A stretch of DNA of 64,000 nt from Chamaea fasciata (Eukaryota; Chordata; Aves; Passeriformes; Sylviidae). A program made the position numbers and the translations under genes. The stretch covers positions 43,110,144 to 43,174,143 of the forward strand of contig JARCOQ010000003.1 of assembly GCA_029207755.1 (NCBI GenBank). The letters are read 5' to 3'. The notes beneath the pieces are model-generated. The model worked only from the letters and a program-made list of their open reading frames with translations, was not told where the DNA came from and did not search any database. Shown here piece after piece: positions 35,224-48,345 of this stretch (position 1 is the first letter of the stretch; every line of letters starts with the position of its first letter).

Positions 35224-35843
35224 TGTGGTTTAACCCCAGCTGGCAACTAAGTACCATGCAGCTGTCTGCTCACTCCCCTACCCCCACCCTCATGGGATGG
35301 GGGAAAGAATCAGAAAGAAAGGGATCAATGAGATGAGAACAGTTTAATAATTGAAATCAAAGGAAATCAAATGAAATGAAATTAGATTATTATTAATAAT
35401 AATAGTAATTTAAAAGTAGACAAAAAAAAAAAAAAAGAAAAAAAAAGAGAAAAGAGGAATAAAACCCAAGACAGGCAAGTGATATACAATACAATTGCTC
35501 ACTATCGACAGAGTGATGCCCAGCCTGACCCCAAAGCAGTGATGGGCTCCTCCTGGCCAACTCCCACACAGTTTATTTACTGGGCATGATGTTTTGTGGT
35601 ATGGAGTATTCCTTTGGCCAGTTTGGGTCAGCTGTTCTGGCTGTGCTTCCTCCCAGCTTCTGGTGCACCTCTTGGCTGGCGGAGCATGGGAAACTGAAAA
35701 GTCCTGAACCTGGGGTAACCACTACCACTACTGAGCTACAGCTAAATCATCTGTGTGTTATCAACCTTATTGTCATACTGAATACAAAATACAGCACTCT
35801 ACCAGCTACTAGGAAGAAAATAATCTCAGCTGAACCCAGGACA
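35224..35843 (-). mobile_element. Second solo LTR, same general type as 22059-22620
   Basis: On the plus strand it starts TGTGGTTTAACCCCAGCTGG and ends CAGCTGAACCCAGGACA, matching both ends of the LTR at 22059-22620. The interior shares order and wording (ATGGGAGA-like block, GGGCATGATG, TTGGCCAGTTTGGGTCA). A TATA-like AGTAAATAAAC lies on the minus strand near 35580-35570. An A-rich expansion (about 35418-35453) makes it longer (620 bp). No clear target duplication is visible, and no internal region is attached. Confidence 0.85.
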
Positions 35844-35857
35844 ATGGACTATGGCTC

Positions 35858-35858
<1 letters not shown>

Positions 35859-35900
<42 letters not shown>
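35859..35900. repeat. Poly-A tract of 42
   Basis: There are forty-two uninterrupted A residues starting 15 bp beyond the LTR edge. The length and purity suggest a young or expanding tract, or a retroposition tail. The body of any such retroposon is not identified. Confidence 0.9.
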
Positions 35901-35902
<2 letters not shown>

Positions 35903-38900
35903 TGTTCTAATTTTATGACTGGCTGAAACTGAAGCCCATAGAATGGGAGGAAAGGAACATGGTGGCAAATGCCCAATTGCAACAGCTACATGTTCCAGAG
36001 AGGCCATCAGAAATAACTCCACTCACCTACAAATCTGCGGGTGTTTTATACATCTCTTGCCACATTCCCCCCTGGCTCCTGGGCAGCTACTTGTTAGAGG
36101 GGTGGCACCCCTGTTGCAGGATGTACAGTGGCAGACTGTTTTTCTGTCCTTCTCCGCATACCACGGTAAGACTGGCTTCTTTACTTCACTGCTTTGTTTT
36201 ATTTACTTTCTGATTATAATACCGTCACTTCAATATGTGGCCTGAGCTCACAGGGCAATTTTTCTTCAACTTGACTTTTTCTTGTGGTGGGTTTTCAGTT
36301 TTTGTCGCCTATAATAAATATGTTGAAAGACAGTCATAGTGCTTCCACATTGGCTAGTCTTCTCTTTTCCTTTTTCTGCACTTGGTAGGGACCATACATA
36401 CAGACACCACAAACAAAAGCTAGCTGGCCATCCTGTGGAAGAGAGACAAAGATCCCAAATTCTTTGACCTAATCACTTTCTTTTTTCTCTGAAATTATCC
36501 TGATTTCCAGTGTTACCTTAGTTACATGGCAGCAGTTTCCCACCCACCAGTCCCTTTCTTTCTACTATGAGACAGTAACAACTTTCTGAAGAAATTTCAT
36601 CCTTAATACCAGATACCAAAGGTCACAGGAGAAAAGAATCTGGAGAGAAATGTCTGCTTGTCTGTGAGAAAGTGCTTCAGACTGGTTTATGCTTTGTCCC
36701 CAAGATGTCAGCTTTAGACTTCATTTTCCATCAGCACTCTTTTCACCTTAAAGCCTGCTGCAATGTCATTAATAAGAATTTCTTTAGGAGATTAGGTCAT
36801 TTAACATGGAATTCAGCAATAGTGGTACTTTTGATCTCATTCCATTCCAAAGCTGATAAATGATTAATTGAGTTCAATACAGGCATTGTTTGTTTGAAGT
36901 CTTTTATTTTCAAGAGTACTGCAGAGTGAGGCTGAAAATATTCTGCTTTTGTCTTAGTCAGGTGCTAAAAATTTCCCAGATGCCAGTCATTACAGGGAAA
37001 AGAAGGGCTGAAAAGTGTTATTAAGGTTATCAAAGTATATGCTCAAAATTTAGGTAATCGGGAATGCATCATGTCTGAGATCACCTTGCCCACATCTCTT
37101 TTCTTATCTTAGAGCCAGTGGCAGTGGCTGTACATGGTGGATTGTGCTCCCTTGATGGGCAGATATTCAATAGTTTCTGTTTCCAGTGCAGCCTTCTGCA
37201 AGTGAAATCTACTTTTCTGCTCAAGATACAAAACCTTCTCAGAGAGCTGTGTGTTTCTGGTCTGACTGTCTGCCAGATAAGCACTTCAGTCTTTGAACCC
37301 TTCTTGAATATTGCTCCAACAATCCCAAGCTGCTTTTCCCATTACAGCCTTCCTGGTGAGCCCCGAAACATCCCTCTTCCTTTGCTCTGTGACTGAGACA
37401 ATGCAGCATCCTCTGATACAGCTTCCGGCAGCCCTGTGGTGTGTCCCATGGGCCACTGGCCTCCCTACAGGCTCATTCACATCTGTATTTATGTGTGAAT
37501 CCACACCACAGCAGTGCTATTAGGGCTGGAAGCTGTCTGATCCTGTTTCCCAGCTGAGGCATAGAAGGCATAAGGTCAAAAGGTAGCAGTGATTTCAGCA
37601 CCTCATAGAAGCAATGAGGGTGTGATGATTTGGGCATATTTGACAATTTAGAGCATGAAACACACCCACTGGCATTGTCCATTGTCAGCCTTGGCAACTG
37701 GGAGAGCTACAGCATCTCAAGTTAGACAGCAAAACCAGGAAAAGAAATACAGGATCAGTGATCACTAATACTAGGTTTGGTTTAAGTAGCATGTCAAACA
37801 TGGCACAGGTTCTCTTTGATGATTGGAAGGACAGAATTTGATCTTTTAGAACAACGATCTGTTGCTTTAACCTTATGATAAGCTTTTAATTTCTGGTTCA
37901 ACACCTAGTTCATCCTTCATCTTCTGATTTCTGCAGCAGATGAGGCTTCCTTCTTTTCCCCAGTCTTGCCACCTCTACAAAATCCACTTTCCCTCACATC
38001 CCATTCCGTTCATACCAATTCCTTCTCCCTGAGTTTCTCCTATGCTGGTGCCTTTGCCCAGGCTACTCCATTTCTACAGTCCCAGTCTCCCCTCTCCCCA
38101 GCTCCTGACAAATCTCCATCTTTCCCAGTGCCCCCACCTCATCTGCAGGACCATGCCTCCCCTTGCCAGCTGTGCTCCAGTTCTCCTTGCCAGCCCCCTC
38201 TCTGCTGGGTGGTATCTTTGTCTTCCACCTCCTCCCCACCCCAGCTTGCCCACTCCACCTCCTTCTCCTCGCCTCAGGTGGGATCATGCAGGGAGATGGT
38301 GGCAGCAGGCATCACACCAGCCACCTCCTATGACAAAGGCAGTGTGGGATGAGCCTGGCTGTGGCACATTGGGCTGGGATGACAATGGCTTCCCCATCTG
38401 AATGACCACAGGGGGCCCAGCATGGACAGAGGCAGCTCCTCGCTGCTGTTGACACCTTCATAGTCAAATTAAACACCTTAATAGTCAAATTAAACAACCT
38501 AACAAGCTAAAATGGTTACACACACAGATAAAAGCTGTTTCCTGCTGTACACTGTGAGAACTCAAAGGCTACTTCAATAATAGCAAACAATGTCAGAAAT
38601 TTTACAAAATAGTAAAAATGTGCTGCAAACTGAGAACCTATCAGAAGCGCAAGGAAAGGTGGAAATATGTAAACTAAAAATGTTAATTTTTAAGATAGGT
38701 CCATTTGTTGTTTTTCTCTTCTACCTGTTCTAGTCAGAGTCATTTTATCAATGATAGAACAAGAGCAGAATGCAAAAAAACTGTGTCAGGTGATAAAACC
38801 ACCAATACACAGGACTTAGTATTTACAAATGCTTGAAAAATCTGCTCAAAGTTTTGACACAACTTCATGAAAAAAAGACAATTTTTTATCCTCATCAGAT

Positions 38901-41900
38901 TGTCATCCCCTATTCTTTTAATATCCCTATATTTTTGTGTATTGTGAGTTATTCTCTTCTGATGAAGGAAATATCTCTACAAAAAGAGTCATTAATCAAA
39001 TGATGGGGAATTCTAAGGTGTTAACCCGCTTCAACTGTTTACTGTAGGTATAATGTTTACTTTTATGTATAATTAGTGCCCAAAGTCATTAAAAACCTGT
39101 TGAAATACTTCAAAATACTTCAAAAACGTAAAACATGCACTGAGTTATTGCACTAGGCTAGATCAGAACCAAATCTGCTCTCTGAAAGAAGTTGTGTCTG
39201 GCTGGGGAGGCCATGAAATGACCTGAGATGAAGATACATACTTTGATTCCTTAGTACCCCTCCAGTGACTACACCTGATCAGGGATTCAGCAGAGCTCCA
39301 CAAACCTTGGTGTTCTTCTTCCAGCACAGGACTGGGGCAGTTTCAGTGACCACGTCACCACTGCCTTTGCAACTCTGAAGTCATACCTCTTGCTCACAGC
39401 AGAACAAGTGTGAGAAATAACTTACCCTCATCTCTTTGGACCATTGATGCCTTGGAATGGCTACCTAGAACAGAGGCTAGGCAGAGTTAGAGAATAAAGC
39501 AGGTATGTATTAAAGGCCTTCAACAGACACACCTTGGGCAGTGCAAAAGCCTTGCAGAGGCTACAGCCAAGATGGACAGTGGTCACAAGTTTCTCACACA
39601 GAAATGAGTTTGGTCTGTTTGCATATCAGGAGTTAATTGTCCAATTACAACTTCAGGTAATGAGGTCTTATTCCCTCAGTTTGCTCCTCTCCATTTCACT
39701 TTGGTTTATACTTTTTGGGGCCTGAGGCTGTGAAGGTTCTCGGGCCTGGAAGGATTGTTTTGTTTGACCAAAATATGAAGAGAGCTTACTAACACTCTAC
39801 ATGGAGTTCAGAGCTATACACTAATGTTATACACAGGATCTGAAAAATATAAAAGCTAAAAACGTAAGGCATCACCAGCATGTCAAAAACAGGTGGGTCT
39901 TATTTGTGAAGATTAGAGGTACCCGTGATGCAACCTTTGGTCCTTCACAGGTGTATTCAGGAGAGTGAAAGCAAGCCAGTTAATGGCACAAAGTTAATAA
40001 GCAGAAGTTAAAGTGCATTCAGCTCCTATGCAGATGCCCTCTTTTGGGAATAAAGTCATTCTCTTAATAGGATGCTGCACTGAAAGCATAATCACACACA
40101 TTGGAAGAGTCTATTCACCTGAGGATTTAACACACTCTACACCCTGTAGTTTAGGTGCATTAACATCACAGCTTGAGTTGAATGGCTTTGTAATAGTTGA
40201 CTGTGTCCAGTGTATACATGTTTGTGGTATGCTCTAAGTGCGTACCTGTGTGCTCTGTCCCTTCCTCCACTTCTGTTTCTTTAGAAAGAAACTTTCCAGA
40301 AGGAAAGTCTTCAGCGTCAGAACCCTCTTTCAGCATAGGCATCTGCACTTCCTACCGATGACTCTACACACCCCCAGGACACTACAGAAGTACAGCAAAT
40401 ACATGTGGTGATCCTGGTTCCTACTGATAACTTCAGGAAACAGCTGAGAAAGTGCCTCTTGTGGTAGCCAGGGCACAAGATGTGCATATAGCACATCCAA
40501 GCCTAAAGGGTGTATTTAAGGCTGAGTTTGGTGCATGAGATAGCAGGAGTACTGCAGAATGGCAGGGAAATCACAGACACCCATCCCCACCAGCACCAAA
40601 GCCAGAAGCCCTATTGTCATTATCCTATCATCATTGCTGTAGCTGATTACTTCTGCCGACAGGCAAGACTAATTACCTCAGGTACAACCCTGTTATCTTC
40701 CACCTGTCTGTCCTTAGGGAATCAAACTAACATTTGTAATCTCTAATAACCTGCAGCCCATGTCACAAGATGGCCCAGGACCCATCAATGGTAGTCTGGA
40801 ATTCCTGGCACCATGCACCATGTGTGAAATAAAGGTAACACCAAGATCCCCCCAAGCATTCCCTAATGGTCAGCAGCAGTGTTTTCCCTTCATCAGAGTC
40901 TGCATGCCACCCTTAGTCGTATTCCCAGTGACATAATTTCAACCTGCTAGAGAAAAACATGTTTCCTATTCCTCCTTTTTGTTCTGACAGTTCCCTTAGA
41001 CATGATCAGAGTTTTTTTTTTTTCCCCTGATGATCTATTGATCTAATGTACTGCAGTTTCATTGATATTCCCATGTTAATCCAACTCTTGCCTAGCTTCA
41101 CAGAAACTTCTGCTTGCTCATGCAGTGTAAATTAGCTTCAGCTCAATTAACCTCTTGACATACGTTGTTTTTTCCAATTTTTCCTCAGACTTGCTAGCTT
41201 TGGTGAACACTCCTCTGCATTGCAATCCTGTGCTGTTTCAGCAGTGGTTGTTGTGACACAGGGGCACAAAGTTATGTCACAGCACAGCTTTCTGAGGAAG
41301 GCAGCAGGATACCCTGGAGCATGAAAGCCCCTGAACTCTCAGTCCAGAAACTGTGCACTAGCTCAGTAAAAAAAGAGAATGGTAGAGCACAAGAGCTAGG
41401 GACCCTGAAAAGAAGCTTGGGAATTTGCATTTCCATTTAATGCCGCTGCTCATATTAGAAGAATTTGCCCCAGTACTGTCAGGGCTAGGTGTGTACAAGA
41501 TGCAGTATTCTAAACCAGTTTACCCTATTCATCTTCATTAGCTCCTTTCCTTTAAATTCCCCCTAAATCAACACGGAGAGCACCACTCATTATAGTGAAG
41601 AAGGCCATTACTTCATGTGAAGAATACACAGATTTCTAATGGTGTGCTCCTGGTTAATTGAATTCAGTGAATGACAACACCATGACATTGCTAAGATTAA
41701 TGACTCAATAATTTTTGAGACAAGGCAAAACGTGAAGCAAATTGATTGCATTAATTTTTTTTCCCCTTGGAAACAGAACTGCATCCCAGCTCAGCACTGT
41801 CCTGGAGAGGATGCTTTGCTGATACAGAGTGAAGCCCAGCTTCCCCATCTCCAGTCAACTCTTGCACTCTGACATCACTTTCAAGTAACTTTTAATGTAA

Positions 41901-44900
41901 TTTCCTAGTTGCAGAGATGCAGACTGACAATAATTGAGCTGAGATCTTGACAGACCAAATGATTAATGCAGAGGGCTTTTTGGAGTGGAAATTTCAGCTA
42001 TTATTAGATTATTCAAGAGAAAGAGAGAAGGTGTCAGAGCACAAAATGGAGGAGTGCAGTGCCTACACATCTCACTTTTTCAAAAGTATGAATAAATTTT
42101 AATTTCTGCCATTTTGTTGGTAACTCTCATTCACATACTAATCAGTTCTTACATTAATGCAATGTCAGATGTAACATCTTGTTTAAAAATCCATTTGCAG
42201 ACAACGAGATGGCTGCTTTTTTCCAGCATGTGGCAGAAGCTGAGATGGCTTTTCACATAGTATCTGTGAAAAAAGTGTCAAAAGTGTCTCTGAAGAATGT
42301 ACAGGGTAATGTTTGGTGTTGCTCAACATGATCTGCATTATTTTTTATAAGATAGTTACCAAAAAACAATGGTTATAAGTCTAGTGAGAAGAATTACACA
42401 GGTGCAGTGGTTTGTTTGTCTGCAGAAGACAGGGACAAAGACAAGTATTCCAGAGCTAGGATTTTGTTAATTAAGATGTAGATCAAAATATTAATGAAAG
42501 TATCTTGAGAAAGAGGGAAGACAGGGGTCAGTAAACTCATATGATGCCATTTGGAGTTCAGAAACTAATTACAGAAGACAGTTTTCATAAGTAAACTGTG
42601 TGAAAACTGCTTATCTGAGCTTGGGGTGGGATAGCAAAACAGTTTTAGCTTTTGCTCTCTACCCTTCCCTCCCTTGGGTGAATAGGGAGTGACAGGGGAG
42701 ACAGTGGTGGTGACAGCTATCTCTGACTCCACCTTATGTCAGTAAAAGGAGATTCTGGCACCTAACACAAGAAAAAATAAAAAATGGCTGAGATCTGCAA
42801 AGGATTCTTAGCTGTAAATATTATTTTAACAGCAGGAATTTATTACTTTACTTGTTTGTGTTCTATTGCATTGTTGCAAGTATTTTTCCCTTAAATTTCA
42901 TCTGATAGTTGAATTTACCCAGAATCAAGTGACATGTGACACTTATTTCTCAATCAAAGTTTTATGAGCTAAAGAGCAAGAGTCCAAGATACCTGGTATG
43001 GCTATCCTGATTCACAACACAGTCCTGGAAGACGAGGCAGATCAGGATCACAGGCTGTGCTGACCCTCTCCAGGAGCTGCTTTTTCAGGGCTTATCAGGA
43101 AAGAAAAACCTCTTGGGAAACAGGCACAAAGGAAAACCTACAGGCGTGTCTGAAGGACAGCACAGCTGAACCTTGTGAGTCCCAGAGGAGGTGACAACAA
43201 TGCCATGACACTTGTCGTTTTCCCATTCATTCTCTGGACTTCTCTACTTTTAAACCTAGAGCAGATCCACCTGCTGTCCAATGGTGCACAACAGGCACTA
43301 TTGAAGCAGAGCCTAAGATAAGGACAGGGTGCCACAAGAGAGCTCCCAGTTCCTCGGGCAAAAATTGGGAAGTCCTGGCTCCTGTGAGAACTGTAGAAGA
43401 GTTGATAACCCTGAGAAATGGGATCCTTAGAGAATACCTACATCCTTCTGACCAGCAGCTGTCTTATGCAAAAGGGCTCTAGATGTAGGCATCTGGGTGA
43501 TACTTCAGGAGGAACAATAATGAGAAGATCTGAATTCAGGCCTACTGCAATGTGATAGGCCTTTGAAATTTAAAGCAAACCAGTTGTTCATTCAACTTAC
43601 ATTTGGGGCACCTGCAGCCAAGGATTTCTTCCTTCTTTGCTGTCTGACCAAAGGAAATTTCATCACTATGATGAGACATTTATATGAATTGCAATTACGG
43701 TATCTCCCACAGTGTGCCTTGTTTGGTAATAGTCAATACTGAGGGGGAAAAAGCACTGTCAGCCTTAAAACAGGTAGTTTTTTACCTCAGTGGCTTAATG
43801 TGATCTCCTTTTTTTAGTGCTGTATCATTTACCTTGCTGTCCAACTACAAGCCACCTCACCCAGACCTAAGTGCAAAAGAGGTGACATGAGCAAGGAAAA
43901 CTGCTTCTTTCAATAATGTTGCAACAGCACAGGGAGTTTATGACCCTGAAAACATGAAACTTCACAGTCACAGAACACTTTATAGTTACAAGTTTTGAAG
44001 GAAAAAGGGTTTCCCCTAGCAATAAATAAACTCAGGAGGTTCAAATATCTTTCAGTATGAGCTGATAATCAGCTCTTACTCCTACTCCACAGTTTCTGAG
44101 GCTCCACTGCAGAGACAGAACCTGTGAGTTCAAGGATTTCTACAGCAATGCTCTCACATGCCTGCAGTGCCTGGAGTAAGGCTCTCTGCTCACTTACAGT
44201 CACGTTTCCATGAATGCCTACTCCTTCCTTTGGGGTGCTGTCAGCTGCTCAGTCCCAATTTCAGGCATGATGGCCTGTCTCTGAGTAGTGTCAGAGGCTC
44301 ACAAATCTGCATGAAGTTTACAAGGACTGAAGTTAAAAGACTATCCCTGCGGATCAGAGCACAAGTGCCATATTCCAGACATACAAAACCATTTTGAAAT
44401 GGATGGCTTTTGGGAAGATTGTGTCACATACAAACTGCCATGAATTTATCAATGTTTGACCAGGAATTCCAGCCATCTGAAAGGACTGTTAGCAAAGGAG
44501 TATCTGCCCTGCTCTTAACTAGAGGAAAAATCACTTAGTTACAGACCACAGCCAGCAGAAATGTCTCTGGAAATGTTCCTGGAAAAGCCAAGGAAGAGCT
44601 TTAAGGTATGAAGGAAGCAGGGAGCATAGGGAGGGAGCAAAGCCTGGCCAAAAATTTCCCAGGCAAGTCTACAAAACGAGTAGACCAGTCTTATTACTCC
44701 TGCCACTGGAGAAATAGGCAGGATGAGGACAATGACCGCCCTTGTTAAAAGTCCTGCCCCAACAATGGTCACTGCCTCATACACTATTTTCTCTACCTGG
44801 CAGGATTACAAGCAGCAGCCTGGCTTCCCAGGGTGGCGCCACAGGCAGAACAGACAGAAGGGAAACCAGGGAAGATCTGAGGTAGTGGGGAATGAATCAC

Positions 44901-45849
44901 TTAGAGATGCTGCTCCCTCCTGCCTCCATCACAGCTAGTTCAATGACTTTCCTACTCCATCTTCTTCCTTCTTTCCCATATGTTGTAGTTAAGAATTTTG
45001 ATAAGTGCTTGCTTGCCAAAGGTGACTATCACTAATGCATTCCTCACTAAAGTGGCACAAGTGGGCAGCAATTCAGGGAATCCATACATGATGTAGAGGA
45101 CTCTGGGCTTTATTGTGAGATGAAAGACAGGGACCTCATCAGGGTTTCTTTGCCCTCATTAATCAGCAGAAGAAAAAGTTTCAGCAGTGCTGACACTTCT
45201 AGTTTTGGTTTCCTACTAGATTTAGACCAGATGAGGCTCAAGTAAAAGGACATTTGTGGAAAAAATAGTAACAGTTCCTTCTCAGTTTGTAAGTGAGAAA
45301 CCTGCAGAGGGTCAACTTCTAATTAAATAATGGTGGTAGTGAAATGTGCAGGTGAAAGAAATATCTAGATGGATTACTGGATTTTGGTTTTATGTTGCCA
45401 TGAGCCTACACTGACTTCATCTACTTTAGATAGGCTGTTTCCCTTTGCTCTTCTCCCTGTGCCAGAGGTGGCTCAGGTTTCTCCCTCAAGGCAGAAAATG
45501 GTCTACTAGTGTCCTCCAAAGAGGAGAAACTGAAGGACTTCTATCACAAGAATTGGAGGGGGGAGCTTACGAAGGTAACCGAGCAACTGTTCTCTTTTCA
45601 GTGCTTTCAACTCCTTTCCTTTCTTCCTTCCCACTTTCTCCACAGAAGCAGCAGCAGGGGGCTCTGCCAGGTACCAAGGCCATCTTGTTGCTGCATGCTC
45701 GCAGACATCTACCACAGATAAACAGTGTGACACATACTGGAGCTTGTTCAGGAATCACATATGCTGATTTTGTAGTACCATGGCTCAGCATAACAGACAA
45801 GCCAGTGCCAAAGCTTGTCATACTCCTATGGTACAAAACAACTGTAAAT
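35901..45849. other. Unique DNA without a recognised gene
   Basis: About 10 kb hold no recognisable gene or mobile element. Long stretches (38500-39530 and 40750-43130) lack open frames above about 60 codons. A two-copy tandem repeat around AGTCAAATTAAACA sits at about 38459-38503. The stretch 41640-42200 is AT-rich with many TAAT-type cores and could be regulatory, but this is weak. Confidence 0.55.
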
Positions 45850-45854
45850 GCATC
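45850..45854. repeat. Target site duplication of LTR, left copy (GCATC)
   Basis: GCATC precedes the LTR and is repeated exactly at 46630-46634 after it, fixing the element borders. Confidence 0.85.
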
Positions 45855-46629
45855 TGTCTTGGTTTAGATAGACAGGTATCTGCCAGGAAAGATTGGAGTC
45901 TCCCTTGCAATGTAAGCCCCTCCCTCTCTTTCCAAATTTTTATAAATTTGCAATTAAAAGGCTGTCAGGTAAAGATTTTGGGAATAGGCACAGCAGTTCT
46001 TTACCAGGGATATAAAAAGTACAAATGTTGTAGTACAGAAGAATAAGCAAGCAAACAAACAAGAAATCCTAGAAAACCCTGACAGAGTCAGAAATACAAC
46101 CTGACGCCCTGTTGGTCAGGGTGTTGGAAGCAGTCCAAAGTAAGCCCTCCTGGAGTGGCCGATGTGGTTCTGTTGGAGTAGAGATGGTCCTGTAGGAAAA
46201 AAGGGTCTAGTAATGGTGAGATGGGTCCAGTCTTCCTCCAGGAATCCACTGGAAAACTCCATGACTGGTGACACTTGTGGCTCCCTTTATCTGGATGGAA
46301 ATGGTTTGGCACCTCCTCCCTGGGTAGAGCATCTCACAATGGGATGATGTAATGTGTCATGTCACTGGTGAGCTTTAATGGCCCATTAACGAAAGATATC
46401 CCCATGGAGGGAACAGGAGGATGAGCAGAGATAAGAAACAATGCCCCACTGAGCAGAGGTCAGAAACAATGCTCCACCCAGTTTTTAACAGCTGGCTTCT
46501 TATCAGAGAAGGCAGTTACCCCCTCCCTTCTGGAGTTACAACAGATAAAGAAAAAATCTGCCCAACCGGGTTTAAGTAGATGGAATAGAATAAACATTTT
46601 TTCCTTTTTTGGTTACAAAACCCAAGACA
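45855..46629 (-). mobile_element. Solo LTR related to the provirus LTR
   Basis: This is a 775-bp unit starting TGTCTTGGTTTAG and ending AACCCAAGACA on the plus strand, flanked by GCATC duplications. Read on the minus strand, its last part contains TAAAGAACTGCTGTGCC, CCCAAAATCTTTACC and AGATACCTGTCT, then ends CTAAACCAAGACA. This is nearly the same order and wording as the last 120 bp of the provirus LTR. The U3 parts are not recognisably alike. It is thus a solo LTR of a relative of the provirus, in minus orientation. Confidence 0.87.
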
Positions 46630-46634
46630 GCATC
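46630..46634. repeat. Target site duplication of LTR, right copy (GCATC)
   Basis: This is the exact repeat of 45850-45854, on the other side of the LTR. Confidence 0.85.
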
Positions 46635-48049
46635 TTAATCTGCTGTGTAAATAGGGCTGGGCTTTGATTTGTGTCACCACAAAAAACAGCAGTACTGGGA
46701 CATCTTGGTGAATCTTGATATTTTGGTTATCCAATGGGTAAAAACAGCACTTGTAGCATCTTTGGGTTGTAAACACCATGAAACCAACAGGAATCTGTGA
46801 GGTAAACAATGACTTTCTATTACCAACTTATTTGGAATCATACATTGTTTTTAAAAGTGCTGGTCTTACACTGATTGCACTAAGTGTGGGTCTAAGCTTA
46901 CCAATAAGAAAAAGAAGTGGGCTTCAAGACAGTTTTACCACAATTTCCGGCATTAACTTTCTTCTTGACAGTGTGTGCAGGACTGAGACTCATGACGAGC
47001 ATTTGCACAGCCACAAAAATTCTATTTTTATTTAAGATACTTCACACAAATTTTTCCAAGTCCTTGGAACAATAGGCACAGTATAATTGGCCTTCAAGGA
47101 GTCTTTGGATACATTACAATTAACAAATGATGGGAACATTGGTGGTGTATGGTATCTGTCATCCAAATAAGACTATGTTCTCAAAATGTTAGGCAAGTCC
47201 AATACAACTGTATACAGTCATGAATTGCCTGGCTACAGAAAAAATGTCTGTCTGCAACCTTGAGGAAGTGTGGAGAGAAAGGTAGGAGGAGTTGTATTCA
47301 AGAGTAGTGGGTCTGGAGTGTGCCCGGCAGCATTATGAACACACCCAGCAGAGTGGGGAGCAAAGGCTCATGCCAAGACACATCTTCCAGCTTTGAAGTG
47401 AACAGCAAAGGGCCAGCTCAGGATACAAGATCTAAAGCACACACTGGAGTGTGTGTTTCTCCCCCGTTCTGTGCTCAGTGAGACTGCAGGTGAGCAGTGA
47501 TGTGTGCTGGTGTGTGGTGTGTGCACAGGTACAGCTCACTCGCCATCGCTAAACCACAATCCTCTCTGAAGTGGTAGAGGGATGCCTCTGAACTGGATGC
47601 ATGTCTGCACAGAAGGTTTGTGATCAGTGCTTCATACAAATAAGTAATAAGGAACCTGAGACATGTAAACTGTAATAGTATAACTGGAACTTACCCAGAA
47701 CACTCAAGGCAACAACCTTTCATTACTGCTCTGAAGATTGACATGGGACCTAGGTGTTTGTAGCTTGTACAAAAGACTGCACCTTTGACAGCCAGCTGTC
47801 CCCTGGCACTATTTGATTGCACTGAGTGATAAAGGGAAAAAAAGACCAATGACTGACCTACTTTTTGTGACATCAACACTTGCAGTGTGTCGTTTCAGGG
47901 AGTGAAAATTACCAAACTCGCAGTATTTATACTATTTAGCTGTGTTACAATGCATGGTTCAAAACTAGGCTGTGGAAGAGTAGATGTCCTACTACGAAAC
48001 GAAAAGTGCTGTGAATAAAATCAAATAACGGACCCTAGAGAATAATGGT

Positions 48050-48345
48050 AAATGGCCAGGTAGCAGAGAAATAATCATTTTACCGCATTGAATTACAGCA
48101 TATCATGGGAATTGTCATTGAGTCCAGTTTTATTAATGTAATACATAACTGATTGGGAGGCGGCAAAATGCAAACTCCCTCCTGAATCAGTTTAACCAGT
48201 GTGAATTTGTGGGTAGACCAGGCCTCGGTCAGAACAAAAGAGAAAATAATCCCTTTGTAATGCAGCATTTAACACTTAGCAGTCAGGTGATAATTGCTTC
48301 AGTCCAAGGGGATTAGCACATTGCCACCTCATTATAATGTAAAAT
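48050..48345. promoter_or_regulatory. Possible conserved regulatory segment
   Basis: This ORF-poor segment is dense in developmental transcription-factor-type words: ATGCAAA (POU), AACAAAAG (SOX/TCF), GGGATTAG (bicoid/OTX-like), GATAATTG (homeodomain) and TTAATG. There is no repeat character. The call is inference from word content only; no alignment was possible, and such words are common by chance. Confidence 0.2.

Noticed and set aside
35859..35900. Poly-A as the tail of a processed pseudogene
   Set aside because: The 15 bp before it and the LTR before that show no gene-derived sequence, and no target duplication was found.
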